Shown here piece after piece: positions 1 to 8,118 of a stretch of DNA of 64,000 nt; position 1 is the stretch's first letter, and the number at the start of each line of letters is the position of its first letter. The notes under the pieces were generated by a model that made no database searches, was not told where the DNA came from, and saw nothing but the letters and a program-made list of their open reading frames with translations. The stretch lies in the NCBI RefSeq assembly GCF_004834005.1, contig NZ_STFF01000006.1, positions 310,001-374,000 of the forward strand. The letters are read 5' to 3'. Source of the DNA: Niastella caeni. Its GTDB lineage: Bacteria > Bacteroidota > Bacteroidia > Chitinophagales > Chitinophagaceae. The translations under genes and the position numbers were made by a program.

Positions 1-110
1 CTGCATTGCAGGGCGTATCTGTTCTTGGGGACCATTACGCCTCAGTACCATACCGGATGCATTTGGCGAAAGTATACTTAAAGAAAGCATTGCATAAAGT
101 TGGAGCATAA
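1..110 (+). CDS. CO/xanthine dehydrogenase-family FAD subunit, C-terminal fragment
   Basis: Reading from base 3, an open frame runs into the window and stops with TAA at 108-110, giving 35 residues of a C-terminus. It contains GDHYASVPYRMHLAKVY followed by a basic KKAL tail, which resembles the end of the CO_deh_flav_C domain of the medium (FAD-binding) subunit of molybdenum hydroxylases, where a DxHAS..YR.HLA..y..RAL pattern is usual. The two downstream genes are CoxD-like and CoxE-like, the normal neighbours of such enzymes, which supports the call. Which substrate the enzyme oxidises cannot be told from this fragment. Confidence 0.7.
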   Translation, partial: ALQGVSVLGDHYASVPYRMHLAKVYLKKALHKVGA

Positions 111-126
111 TGATTTCTCTTTTACG

Positions 127-240
127 GTTTGTGGTTTGTAGTTTGTTGTTTGTGGTTCTTTTATTCGAGATGGCCGCCTATAATTTGAAGCTTAAAGCGC
201 GGCAGCAACAACAAACTACAAACCACAAACAACAAACTAT
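127..240. repeat. Inverted pair of heptad arrays
   Basis: Four 7-base units of the form GTTTGTN occupy 127-154, and the complementary AAACNAC-type units occupy 206-240. Bases 127-150 and 207-230 are a perfect 24-bp inverted repeat with a 56-base loop. It lies between the hydroxylase subunit and the CoxD-like gene, and its right arm ends just before the likely TTG start of that gene, so the mRNA could fold immediately upstream of translation initiation. Confidence 0.9.
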
Positions 241-245
241 TTCAA

Positions 246-1133
246 TTGAACTTTCAGCTACACGATATACAGAACATGCTCCAACAACAGGGGTATATAA
301 CAGATAAAGCTGTTGCCATGGCGGTGTTCCTGTCGTTACAATTGAATAAACCATTGCTGATTGAAGGCCCGGCGGGAGTGGGTAAAACAGAGATTGCCAA
401 GGTAATGGCCAATGCCTTGCAAACAAATCTCATTCGCCTGCAATGTTATGAAGGCCTTGATGCTACCCATGCCCTGTACGAATGGAATTACCAGCGGCAA
501 CTGCTCCATTTAAAAATGACGGAACATGATACCCACACCGTTGATGAAAAAGAAAAGACCATCTTCAGCGAGCCCTTCCTTATGAAGCGCCCCCTGCTTC
601 AGGCTATCACCCATACACAAAAACCTGTTTTATTAATTGATGAAGTAGATCGCAGCGATGAAGAGTTTGAAAGTTTTTTACTGGAAGTACTGAGCGACTG
701 GCAGATCACCATTCCCGAAATAGGCACCATCAAAGCCACACATATTCCCCAGGTGATACTAACCGGCAATCGCACCCGCGAATTAAGCGAAGCCTTGCGC
801 CGGCGTTGTTTGTACCTGTATATCGATTACCCCGATTTTGAAAAAGAATGGCTGATCGTAAAAAACAAAGTACCGGAGATCGACGCAAAGCTTGGCGAAC
901 AGATCACGCGCTTTATGCAGGAGTTGCGCAAAATGAAACTGGAAAAAACACCCGGCCTCGCCGAAACGCTCGACTGGGCCATGGCACTATCGGCTCTGCA
1001 CATCGATCACCTGGATAAAACGACCATTGAGCAAACCCTCGGCGTTGTGTTGAAAGAATGGCAGGATACCCGGCAGGTGCAGCTGTCGTTAGGGGAGTTA
1101 CTTGAGAAGGTTGGGATACTTTCTAAGGTTTAA
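246..1133 (+). CDS. CoxD-like MoxR-family AAA+ ATPase
   Basis: A 295-residue MoxR/CoxD-type ATPase. Walker A GPAGVGKT is at residues 41-48, Walker B LLIDEVD at about 129-135, and a sensor-1/arginine-finger stretch LTGNRTRELSEALRRRC near 172-188. In CO dehydrogenase operons CoxD is thought to act as a chaperone-like ATPase that matures the Mo-Cu centre together with the VWA protein CoxE. The start shown is a TTG at 246; an ATG at 276 is possible, but the family normally has about ten residues before the LxxQGY segment, so the TTG is preferred. It is followed 115 bases later by the CoxE-like gene on the same strand. Confidence 0.88.
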   Translation: MNFQLHDIQNMLQQQGYITDKAVAMAVFLSLQLNKPLLIEGPAGVGKTEIAKVMANALQTNLIRLQCYEGLDATHALYEWNYQRQLLHLKMTEHDTHTVDEKEKTIFSEPFLMKRPLLQAITHTQKPVLLIDEVDRSDEEFESFLLEVLSDWQITIPEIGTIKATHIPQVILTGNRTRELSEALRRRCLYLYIDYPDFEKEWLIVKNKVPEIDAKLGEQITRFMQELRKMKLEKTPGLAETLDWAMALSALHIDHLDKTTIEQTLGVVLKEWQDTRQVQLSLGELLEKVGILSKV

Positions 1134-1161
1134 AATGTAATTAATTTGGTTATATATTTGT

Positions 1162-1248
1162 GAAGTAAGAAGTAAGTTTTTTCCAAATTTCAAGACTCGT
1201 ACTTTTATTCGTCCTGCTTCTTACCTCCTGCTTCCTGTTTCTTGTATT
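1162..1248. repeat. Heptad arrays abutting the CoxE-like start codon
   Basis: Two GAAGTAA units at 1162-1175 face pyrimidine-rich heptads at 1208-1248 (TGCTTCT, TACCTCC, TGCTTCC, TGTTTCT). The second array is the approximate complement of the first (GTAAGAAG against CTTCTTAC) and runs directly into the ATG at 1249, leaving no room for a separate ribosome-binding site. Confidence 0.75.
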
Positions 1249-2367
1249 ATGAGTACGCGATTAACTTCTCTTTCTCAGAATATAGTTCAATTCTGCCGCT
1301 ACCTGCGGCAGCACGGGTTTACAGTGGGTATAGAGGAAGAAACCATGATCCTGCAATCGCTGCAGCATTTTGATTATACCAGCCATGAATCCTTCTTCCT
1401 GTTGCTAAAAATGATCATCTGCCGCAGCAAGGCCAACCTCGATGATTTTGATAATTTATTCCGCCAATACTGGAAGCAGCTCGATAAAGCCATTGATGCA
1501 AAAAAGAAGGAAACCGCAAAAAAGAAAAAACCGCCAACGCCGCAGGCGCAATTTGCGTCACTCAATGCCTGGTTGAAAGGCAATCATAAAAAAGAAACAG
1601 AAGATACCGCCAGTTACAGTATAAAGGAATCCCTGTCGCAAAAAGACTTTTCTGCCGTACCAGACAATGAGGTTGCGGAGTTAATGAAGTGCATCAGAAG
1701 TTTATCGCGCCGGCTGGCCGCCAAAGCTAACCGCCGCTATGAGTTAACAAATAAAGTTGACTTACCCGATCTGCGGCAAACCTTACGTAAGAACCTGCGC
1801 CGCGGTGGTGAACTGATCGACATCATGCACCGCCGCCCCAAACGCAACCGGGTTAAGTTGCTTATGCTTTGCGATGTAAGCAAATCCATGGAATTGTATT
1901 CCGTTTTCCTGTTGCAATTCATGTATGCCTTTCAACAGGTGTACGGTCGCATGGAAACATTTACGTTCAGTACATCGTTACAAAGAATAACATCCTTGCT
2001 TAAGCAAAAACATTTCGGGGAAGCCCTGGAATTGCTGAGTGCAGAAAATGAAGGCTGGAACAGCGGCACCCGCATCGGTGAATCGCTCCAGACTTTTGTT
2101 AATGATTATGGCAATAAACTGCTCGACTCTAAAACCATTGTCATTATTTTAAGCGACGGTTGGGATACCGGTAATGTAGATATGCTGAAACAAAGCATGC
2201 ACTGCATTCACTACAAATCCAGAAAAGTGATCTGGTTAAATCCGTTGGCCGGTTATGCAAACTACCGGCCTGAAGTAGCCGGCATGAAAGCCGCGATGCC
2301 GTATATTGATGTGTTTGCGCCGGTGTATAATATGGAAAGTTTAAGAAGACTGACAAAGTGGATATAA
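1249..2367 (+). CDS. CoxE-like VWA-domain protein
   Basis: A 372-residue protein whose C-terminal half is a von Willebrand A domain. The metal-ion-dependent adhesion site is visible as DVSKS at residues 209-213, followed by a GTRIGESL segment supplying the threonine and then LSDGWDTG. The N-terminal half is helical, with a lysine-rich linker near residues 84-96. CoxE-type VWA proteins pair with CoxD-type MoxR ATPases in metal-cofactor insertion for molybdenum hydroxylases, and here the two genes are adjacent behind a hydroxylase subunit, so a maturation role is likely. No signal peptide is seen; the protein should be cytoplasmic. Confidence 0.87.
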   Translation: MSTRLTSLSQNIVQFCRYLRQHGFTVGIEEETMILQSLQHFDYTSHESFFLLLKMIICRSKANLDDFDNLFRQYWKQLDKAIDAKKKETAKKKKPPTPQAQFASLNAWLKGNHKKETEDTASYSIKESLSQKDFSAVPDNEVAELMKCIRSLSRRLAAKANRRYELTNKVDLPDLRQTLRKNLRRGGELIDIMHRRPKRNRVKLLMLCDVSKSMELYSVFLLQFMYAFQQVYGRMETFTFSTSLQRITSLLKQKHFGEALELLSAENEGWNSGTRIGESLQTFVNDYGNKLLDSKTIVIILSDGWDTGNVDMLKQSMHCIHYKSRKVIWLNPLAGYANYRPEVAGMKAAMPYIDVFAPVYNMESLRRLTKWI

Positions 2368-2431
2368 TGATGGAACTACTCGCTACTCAACAGGGGTTAA
2401 ATGCGACAATCTCAAGGGGAATTTCCGTCAA

Positions 2432-3658
2432 TCAGAAATACGTTGAGAACCCAAACTGAAAACCTGCCATGGTAGCCGGTGGATTCCCTAAGATATCCTG
2501 CTGCTTGTTACGGCGATAGTTCAGGCGGATTACGGTTTGCGCAGTTGGCCGCCAACTGATGGCCGGTACTATGGCAAACACATCATCAGATATATTGCCG
2601 CCGGTTGATTTAAAAACACCTTTATTCCAGTCAACATATTCCAGGCGCACAGCGAGGTTCAACACGGCATTTTCAAAACCCATCATCGGTTTTTTAATTA
2701 CAGGTTGTACCACATCCACAAACCCGCCTTGTTGCTTTTTGCCAAATTGCTCGGTATAAGTATCCGGTACATCTACATTCACCCAGGCCCATTCACCATT
2801 GATCCAGGTATTTGTTTTGGGTAAGGTGGTATTAAAATCTATCGCAAACACATTCACGCGTCTTTTTTTATCAAGCACCAATCCATCTTCCTGGTATTTG
2901 TTATAGATACCGCCCATGTAGGAAAGTCCTACCTCCCCTATCTTCCGGTTCTTCACCGCTACTTTACCGGTGAACAGCGGACTGCCATTGAAACTTTCTT
3001 CAAATCTGTCAGGGTTTTCTTTGGAAGCGGGCAAAAAGGTTTTGCCATCTTCATTGTCGATGATCTTGTCATCGAACCCGTTGGTAAAATAAGCTTCATA
3101 TGCATACACCCAATCCTTCACATACTTCTTTCCAAAAACGCCAAAACCGACATTGCTCCATGTAGCCGGCAGCATTTGCGTAGCCGATATTGGCCGGTCG
3201 ATAAACTCCCACTTAGGCCCATCATGGTTTTGATTGAATGCGCCAATAGGGTTCATCACCACGCCACCGCGAAAATTCAGTAAGGGCGCCAGCTCAAAAT
3301 CAATAGACGCGAATTCTATATTGATCTCTTTGGTGCCATCTTCAAATTCTATCTCACTTAAAAATTTAATGCGCTTGGAAATGGATGAGGAAACAAACAG
3401 CGTCAACCGCCGCATCTGGAACTGATGGCCTTCGCTGATACCATCTTCTTTCAGGTATTGATAGTTGGCCTCTACATAACCGCCCAATGCAACGGGTAGT
3501 TTGCCCAATTGTAAGAACGGCCGGCTGTATATGGCGTCCATATTCATTTGTAGTGATCCGGTATCTTTTGGCGTACGCCGCAACAGCGATGGATCAATTT
3601 GCGCATACAAGGCAGGTGCAAAACAAAGGACTATAAAGACAGCGTAATACTTTTTCAT
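2432..3658 (-). CDS. OprO/OprP-like outer-membrane porin
   Basis: A 408-residue secreted beta-barrel. A classic signal peptide (MKKYYAVF..., cleavage after ALYAQ) is followed by the GYVEANYQY and FQMRRLTLFV strands typical of phosphate-selective porin O/P family proteins, and the chain ends in phenylalanine as outer-membrane barrels do. It is the last gene of a minus-strand set after the di-heme cytochrome and Rieske genes. In Bacteroidota such porins are often linked to redox or iron-associated lipoproteins. The solute is not deducible from sequence. Confidence 0.85.
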   Translation of the reverse strand: MKKYYAVFIVLCFAPALYAQIDPSLLRRTPKDTGSLQMNMDAIYSRPFLQLGKLPVALGGYVEANYQYLKEDGISEGHQFQMRRLTLFVSSSISKRIKFLSEIEFEDGTKEINIEFASIDFELAPLLNFRGGVVMNPIGAFNQNHDGPKWEFIDRPISATQMLPATWSNVGFGVFGKKYVKDWVYAYEAYFTNGFDDKIIDNEDGKTFLPASKENPDRFEESFNGSPLFTGKVAVKNRKIGEVGLSYMGGIYNKYQEDGLVLDKKRRVNVFAIDFNTTLPKTNTWINGEWAWVNVDVPDTYTEQFGKKQQGGFVDVVQPVIKKPMMGFENAVLNLAVRLEYVDWNKGVFKSTGGNISDDVFAIVPAISWRPTAQTVIRLNYRRNKQQDILGNPPATMAGFQFGFSTYF

Positions 3659-3697
3659 CTGAAAATATTATTTTTTTATTGGCCAGATGGAACTTAC

Positions 3698-3745
3698 CAT
3701 GACAAAATTTTCATTGCCATGGACCATAATGAAAATTTTGTCATG
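3698..3745. repeat. Perfect 18-bp inverted repeat
   Basis: Bases 3698-3715 (CATGACAAAATTTTCATT) are exactly complementary to 3728-3745 with a 12-base spacer. The repeat sits 6 bases after the Rieske stop codon and upstream of the porin in transcript order. There is no adjacent T-run in that direction, so it is not a canonical terminator; an RNA-processing stem, an attenuator or a protein site are alternatives. Confidence 0.85.
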
Positions 3746-3751
3746 CACGTT

Positions 3752-4198
3752 TCATACTTTTCTCAAATCAATAAATAATTCATTATTGTTTACCGAAACA
3801 GGAAAGGTGCGCAGGTCTTTATCGGCCGGACCATTGGTTACTTTTCCCCTGTTACTGAACTCACTGCCATGCGCCGAACATTGCAACTGATCGCCGGAAG
3901 CCTGTAACTCGGCGCCCTGGTGAGAACAACGCATCCATACAGCCGTATATTCGGTTTCGCCAAAGCGATAGACATAAATAGGATATTGCAGGCTATCATT
4001 GCGTACAATGATAAATGGCCGGTAATCTGTTTTGCCTTTCTTTTTTATTTTAAACTCTTCGGCGCTTACGGTCAATCCATCTTTGCCAAGGGTACCACTT
4101 GTGTAGCGGGTTGAGGCACAGGACGACAACAAGCCCGATACAGCCGTGGCGCCCAAACAGGCGGCACAACTATTTAGAATGAATTCTCTGCGGTTCAT
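3752..4198 (-). CDS. Rieske [2Fe-2S] lipoprotein
   Basis: A 148-residue exported Rieske-type protein. The start is taken at the ATG at 4196-4198; a longer frame exists but its first 39 codons would cover an intergenic REP-like repeat. The N-terminus MNRREFILNS has a Tat-like RR and a lipobox LLSSC at Cys27. The cluster-binding motifs are C91-S-H93 and C107-SAH110, the CxH...CxxH pattern of Rieske proteins. It lies between a di-heme cytochrome gene and a porin gene on the same strand, which suggests a periplasmic electron-transfer role; the partner reaction is unknown. Confidence 0.86.
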   Translation of the reverse strand: MNRREFILNSCAACLGATAVSGLLSSCASTRYTSGTLGKDGLTVSAEEFKIKKKGKTDYRPFIIVRNDSLQYPIYVYRFGETEYTAVWMRCSHQGAELQASGDQLQCSAHGSEFSNRGKVTNGPADKDLRTFPVSVNNNELFIDLRKV

Positions 4199-4233
4199 TA
4201 AAACGTATTTAGTAATCAATATCGATTTGTTAA

Positions 4234-4299
4234 AAAGCGTTTCGACTGCGCTCAACGCTTTATGCCAGCCCCTTCGACTCCGCTCAGGATGCTCAGGTT
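4234..4299. repeat. REP-like CCTTCGACTCCGCTCAGG elements
   Basis: Two related elements lie between the di-heme and Rieske genes. The first contains TTCGACTGCGCTCAA and is enclosed by an 8-bp stem (4234-4241 with 4254-4261). The second is CCCTTCGACTCCGCTCAGG followed by a partial GCTCAGG repeat. A divergent copy in opposite orientation occurs at about 10407-10424. This is a dispersed non-coding repeat, seen often in Bacteroidota genomes. Confidence 0.7.
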
Positions 4300-4301
4300 G
4301 T

Positions 4302-5501
4302 TTATAATGATTCAAGGAATTTGATCAGCAGCGCCTTGTCGGTCGCTGATAATTTTTGAAAATTAGAATTGCTGGCCTGCCCTTCGCCCCCATGTAATGT
4401 AATGGCCTGTTCAATGGAAGTTGCGCGCCCGTCGTGCAATAAAAAGTATTGTCCGCCCTGTGAATTTTTCGAAAGTCCCAGCCCCCACAAAGGTGGCGTG
4501 CGCCATTCTTCGGGTAAGGCCGAACCTTCGGTATAGCCATCGTTCAAACCGCTGCCCATATCATGCAGCAACAGATCGGTATAGGGATTAAAGGTTTTAT
4601 TAGCAAGCGCGGTTATGGAGTAAGGACCCGTTTTTAACTCAGGGGTATGACACCTGGCGCAACCAATAGTAGTGAAGAGTTGTTTTCCGCTGATCACCTC
4701 CGGGTCGTTCTGACTGCGCTGCACCGGCGCTTTTAGCGTTCTTAAATAAAATACCAGGTCAAGCACTTTCTGATTCGAAACTTCCGGATCAATTTCTTCG
4801 TGAGTATACGAATCGTATGGCTCATAGGTAGACACAATTCCCATATCCTGGTTGTAAGCGTTGGCCGTTTGTTGCATCAGGTCGTACACCGCTGCTTTTT
4901 TACCAAACCGGCCAATGTATTTATTGTTTTGCTCCACGGTGCCGGAACGATAAGAAATATATTCAGGCAACGTTATCCAATTTACACGCCCGGAAATTCC
5001 ATCGCCATCGGCATCGTGTTCATCTGCCATTGACAGAATAGTATTATCAGACACCGCATCTAAAAAACCAAGACCCGTGTTAGCAGGCGGCGTGAATTTA
5101 GAAGAAGTAGCGCCAACCGGTAGTTGTTCCGGCATAAATGAAGGAACAGCCCGGTTCTGCAATTGAGGGCCACCCAAATGCAGGAAATGATTGCCGGTAC
5201 TATCGACTTGGCCAAACCGCGTAAGCGTAGTGAATGGATGCCCCTTGCCATCGCCGGCATGACAACTACCACAAGATGTGGAAACAAATAAGGGGCCGAG
5301 GCCGGTTGCAGCGGTAAACACATCGTCATTAAACGCGATATCACCCCGAATGAACATTTGGTGTTGTTCGCCGGTCAACCCTTCAATGGGACCATCGAGG
5401 ATCTCGTCATCGGCCGGCGCCTTTGGCAGAATCTTCTCACAAGCCAGCGCTATCAGTATAATAGTAATAAGCGAGCTTATCACCATCCATTTTTTTGCCA
5501 T
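4302..5501 (-). CDS. Di-heme c-type cytochrome oxidoreductase (DUF1111) lipoprotein
   Basis: A 399-residue exported protein with a lipobox ending at Cys21 (LIALAC) and two c-type haem-binding motifs, C77GSCH81 and C281ARCH285. The spacing, a DGDGISGRVNW segment and the C-terminal LLHDGRATSIEQAI and GGEG motifs match the di-heme oxidoreductase (thiol oxidoreductase-like, DUF1111) family. Members are periplasmic or outer-membrane-attached redox proteins, often near imelysin or porin genes. It is the first gene of the minus-strand operon, read divergently from the DtxR-type regulator, so metal-responsive expression is likely. Confidence 0.88.
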   Translation of the reverse strand: MAKKWMVISSLITIILIALACEKILPKAPADDEILDGPIEGLTGEQHQMFIRGDIAFNDDVFTAATGLGPLFVSTSCGSCHAGDGKGHPFTTLTRFGQVDSTGNHFLHLGGPQLQNRAVPSFMPEQLPVGATSSKFTPPANTGLGFLDAVSDNTILSMADEHDADGDGISGRVNWITLPEYISYRSGTVEQNNKYIGRFGKKAAVYDLMQQTANAYNQDMGIVSTYEPYDSYTHEEIDPEVSNQKVLDLVFYLRTLKAPVQRSQNDPEVISGKQLFTTIGCARCHTPELKTGPYSITALANKTFNPYTDLLLHDMGSGLNDGYTEGSALPEEWRTPPLWGLGLSKNSQGGQYFLLHDGRATSIEQAITLHGGEGQASNSNFQKLSATDKALLIKFLESL

Positions 5502-5556
5502 AAACAGGTATTATAGTTGTCCAAAAGTATAAAATTAGAACTACAAAACAATAAAA

Positions 5557-5572
5557 ATTAGGCAAGCCTAAT
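5557..5572. promoter_or_regulatory. DtxR/MntR-like operator
   Basis: ATTAGGCAAGCCTAAT is a palindrome apart from its two central bases. Its TTAGG...CCTAA arms resemble DtxR/IdeR-type boxes. It lies in the 120-base spacer between the divergent di-heme gene (start 5501) and the DtxR-family regulator (start 5622), where one site could control both. The position and match are seen; binding is inferred. Confidence 0.72.
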
Positions 5573-5621
5573 ATTACTGGTTTTGTCCATCTTTCCCTAA
5601 TTTGCCGGAAATTGACGGAAC

Positions 5622-6278
5622 GTGCATTCATCTGCAGAAGAAAACTACCTGAAAGCCATCTATAAATTGCAGGAAGCCAATGGCGAAATGGTTGCCACCT
5701 CTGCCCTGGCGCAGGTTTTAGGCATTCACATGGCATCTGTTACCGACATGCTCAAAAAGATGAGTAACAAGAAACTGGTGGCCTATCAAAAATCAAAAGG
5801 TTTTAAGTTAACGGAGAAAGGCAGGCTGGCGGCCATTAGCATTATTCGCAAGCACCGGTTATGGGAAGTGTTCCTGGTTGATAAACTAAGGTTCCGGTGG
5901 GACGAAGTGCATGAGATCGCAGAGCAACTGGAACATATTCACAGCCAGGAGCTGATCGATAAGCTGGATGCCTACCTTGACTTTCCGAAGGCCGATCCGC
6001 ATGGCGATCCCATCCCCGATGCCAAAGGAATATTCGCCATCAACAAATCGGTACTGCTGGCGTCATTGGCGCCTGGCAGCCAGGGCAAATTCACCGGCGT
6101 TACCGATCACTCTTCTGCTTTTTTGAATTACCTCGATAAGATCGGTCTTTCCCTGGGCGATTCCGTTAAAGTAAAAGAGGTGGAAGAATTCGATAAGAAT
6201 TACACGCTGTTGCTGAAAGGCAAAAAATCTGTGGTCGTAAGTTTTAAGGTGGCCAATAGTTTATTGATCAGCGAATAA
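5622..6278 (+). CDS. DtxR/MntR-family metal-dependent transcriptional regulator
   Basis: A 218-residue regulator beginning at GTG 5622 with HSSAEENYLKAIYKL, the usual start of the DtxR/MntR winged helix. The recognition region ASVTDMLKKMSNKKLVAYQK follows at about 35-56. The middle part carries the dimerisation and metal-binding histidines and glutamates (HRLWEVF, HEIAEQLEHIHSQELIDKL), and the C-terminus is a FeoA/SH3-like domain (LGDSVKVKEVEEF). Whether it senses Fe2+ or Mn2+ cannot be settled. A cognate-looking palindrome lies 50-65 bases upstream, pointing to autoregulation and control of the divergent cytochrome operon. Confidence 0.9.
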   Translation: MHSSAEENYLKAIYKLQEANGEMVATSALAQVLGIHMASVTDMLKKMSNKKLVAYQKSKGFKLTEKGRLAAISIIRKHRLWEVFLVDKLRFRWDEVHEIAEQLEHIHSQELIDKLDAYLDFPKADPHGDPIPDAKGIFAINKSVLLASLAPGSQGKFTGVTDHSSAFLNYLDKIGLSLGDSVKVKEVEEFDKNYTLLLKGKKSVVVSFKVANSLLISE

Positions 6279-6326
6279 CCCAATACCACAAAAAATATTT
6301 ATTATTGGTGTCTGTTAAGAAATACC

Positions 6327-7199
6327 ATGTCCGTTATTAATCCATTATTGGAGCTACGACAATCGGTGGTAAATGTACCCTTCGAGATACATACCATGGA
6401 ATGGATAGCCCAAAACCGGTTCCAGCAAAATTCCATGCCGCACCGGCATAATTATTTCGTGATCATCTGGGTAAAAAAAGGAACCGGGAAGCACCTGATA
6501 GACCTGGAGCAATATGAGTTGGAAGATAATACTGTTTACTGCATCACGCCCGGGCAGGTACACCAATTGACCACTACGGGTGCTGTTGATGGTTATGTGA
6601 TCTCCTTCATGGCAGAATTTCTGGGTGTTGCCGAAGAAAACTATGACCTGTTGTTCAATACCGGGCTGTTCTATGCCTTTTCCAATTCACCAGTGATAAA
6701 AGTGAGCGAGGAAATGAGTGTTGAAATGGAAGAAGCTGTTGCCAAAATGTTGAAGGAATACAATAACTTTTTTATCCTGCGCGCAGAGATCCTACGCGGT
6801 TTTCTAAAAATCTTTCTCATTTACCTTACCCGCCAGTTCGAGCGGCCTAAAGAAAGCGAAGCCCAATCAAAAAGCATTGACCTGGTAAAGCAGTTTTATG
6901 CGTTGGTAGAAAAGAATTACACTACCAAAAAAATGGTCACCGATTATGCTGACGAACTGGCCGTAACGCCTAACTACCTGAATGAAGTGGTAAAGAAAAT
7001 AACCGGTTCCCCTGCCAGTCACCATATACAGCAACGCATCATACTGGAAGCAAAACGCCAGGCAGTATATTCCAGAGTTACCATGAAAGAGATCGCCTAT
7101 CATTTAGGATTTGATGACACAGCCCATTTCAGTAAGTTCTTTAAGAATGCCTCGGGGGAAAGTTTCACTGAGTTCAGGGCGAGAAGTTTGAAAGAATAA
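6327..7199 (+). CDS. AraC-family transcriptional regulator
   Basis: A 290-residue protein with an N-terminal cupin-like sensing domain (HRHNYFVIIWVKKGTGKHLID, then ITPGQVHQL at about residue 75) and a C-terminal double helix-turn-helix (residues ~185-288), including the second-helix signature MKEIAYHLGFDDTAHFSKFFK. It is in the same orientation as the YceI, dioxygenase and esterase genes that follow and may control them; this is inferred from position only. Its start is the first ATG after the DtxR gene. Confidence 0.88.
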   Translation: MSVINPLLELRQSVVNVPFEIHTMEWIAQNRFQQNSMPHRHNYFVIIWVKKGTGKHLIDLEQYELEDNTVYCITPGQVHQLTTTGAVDGYVISFMAEFLGVAEENYDLLFNTGLFYAFSNSPVIKVSEEMSVEMEEAVAKMLKEYNNFFILRAEILRGFLKIFLIYLTRQFERPKESEAQSKSIDLVKQFYALVEKNYTTKKMVTDYADELAVTPNYLNEVVKKITGSPASHHIQQRIILEAKRQAVYSRVTMKEIAYHLGFDDTAHFSKFFKNASGESFTEFRARSLKE

Positions 7200-7328
7200 T
7201 TGCTGATTTCGAACTAAAACCTGTCCACAAACAAACTTTAACAACTTTATCCATGAATTATACAACATTATCCTGCGATCATCAATTGCCTCCGGGCTTG
7301 TTTTTATGTTATTTTGACATTTGAAATT

Positions 7329-7871
7329 ATGAGTACAACCGTAAAGAAAGCGACCTGGGCCATCGACCCCATTCACTCAACCATCCGGTTCGATGCCAAA
7401 TACCTGATGATCACATCTGTATCAGGCTGGTTCATGGAGTTTGAAGGAACCGTGGTAAGTGAACAGGATTGCTTTGCCAACAGTGAAATACAGCTCACTA
7501 TATACGCGCATTCATTAAATACCGGAAATGACGAGCGCGATAATCATTTACGCTCGGCAGATTTTTTTGATGCGAAACAGTTTCCCGTTATACAATTCCG
7601 CTCAAACGCTGTTACCATGCAGGAAAAGAACATCCATGTAAGTGGTGTATTATCTGTAAAAAATATTGAGCACCCGTTTACCTTCACTGCCATCTTTCTG
7701 GGTTTCTGTTCCGACCCCCTGGGCAATGCGAAAGCCGCGTTTGAGATGGATACCGTATTGAACCGGAAAGATTTTAATATCACCTGGAACCAATTTTTCG
7801 ATAAGAATGGATTGTTATTGAGCGACGAGGTGAAGGTTCACTGCGACCTGCAATTGTTAAAGCTTAGTTAA
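7329..7871 (+). CDS. YceI-family lipid-binding protein (first copy)
   Basis: A 180-residue YceI-domain lipocalin-like protein. The ATG at 7329 is chosen over a TTG at 7314 because the family begins just before the W..DP.HS.I.F motif seen here as WAIDPIHSTIRF. RDNHLRSADFFDAKQFPVIQF and the C-terminal F.ITWN strand are typical. There is no signal peptide, so this copy is cytoplasmic. YceI proteins bind isoprenoid/quinone-like lipids and are often stress-induced. A second, divergent copy follows about 300 bases downstream. Confidence 0.88.
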   Translation: MSTTVKKATWAIDPIHSTIRFDAKYLMITSVSGWFMEFEGTVVSEQDCFANSEIQLTIYAHSLNTGNDERDNHLRSADFFDAKQFPVIQFRSNAVTMQEKNIHVSGVLSVKNIEHPFTFTAIFLGFCSDPLGNAKAAFEMDTVLNRKDFNITWNQFFDKNGLLLSDEVKVHCDLQLLKLS

Positions 7872-7924
7872 GGGCTAGTAGGGCTTATATTCATCATTCG
7901 CTATTGCCTACGAGCCACCTGTTA

Positions 7925-8057
7925 TTTCCCATACCTCTTCCCTCCTACTTCTTTCCCTACTTGCTACTCACTTCCAGCTCCTTAACTACTAACTGCTTAC
8001 CACTAACTTCTTACTACTAGCTCTTTCCCTACTCGCCACTAGCCACTTACTACCCGC
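7925..8057. repeat. 19-unit degenerate heptad array
   Basis: Nineteen consecutive 7-base units stay in register, for example CTTAACT, ACTAACT, GCTTACC, ACTAACT, TCTTACT, ACTAGCT, then TACTCGC, CACTAGC, CACTTAC, TACCCGC. Neighbouring units share three to five positions; none of the word families recurs in a gene. Slippage followed by decay is one explanation. Confidence 0.88.
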
Positions 8058-8118
8058 TTTTTCTACAAGCCATAATATATACAACAGATTCCAGCATATC
8101 ACTATTCTCCATACCCTT

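Noticed and set aside
1..108. A minus-strand frame starting at 106-108 and running off the left edge
   Set aside because: The plus-strand frame in the same bases matches the CO_deh_flav_C ending and fits the neighbouring genes.
110..307. A 65-residue plus-strand ORF and an 82-residue minus-strand ORF over the first spacer
   Set aside because: Both translate the heptad inverted repeat and the start of the CoxD-like gene; no protein character.
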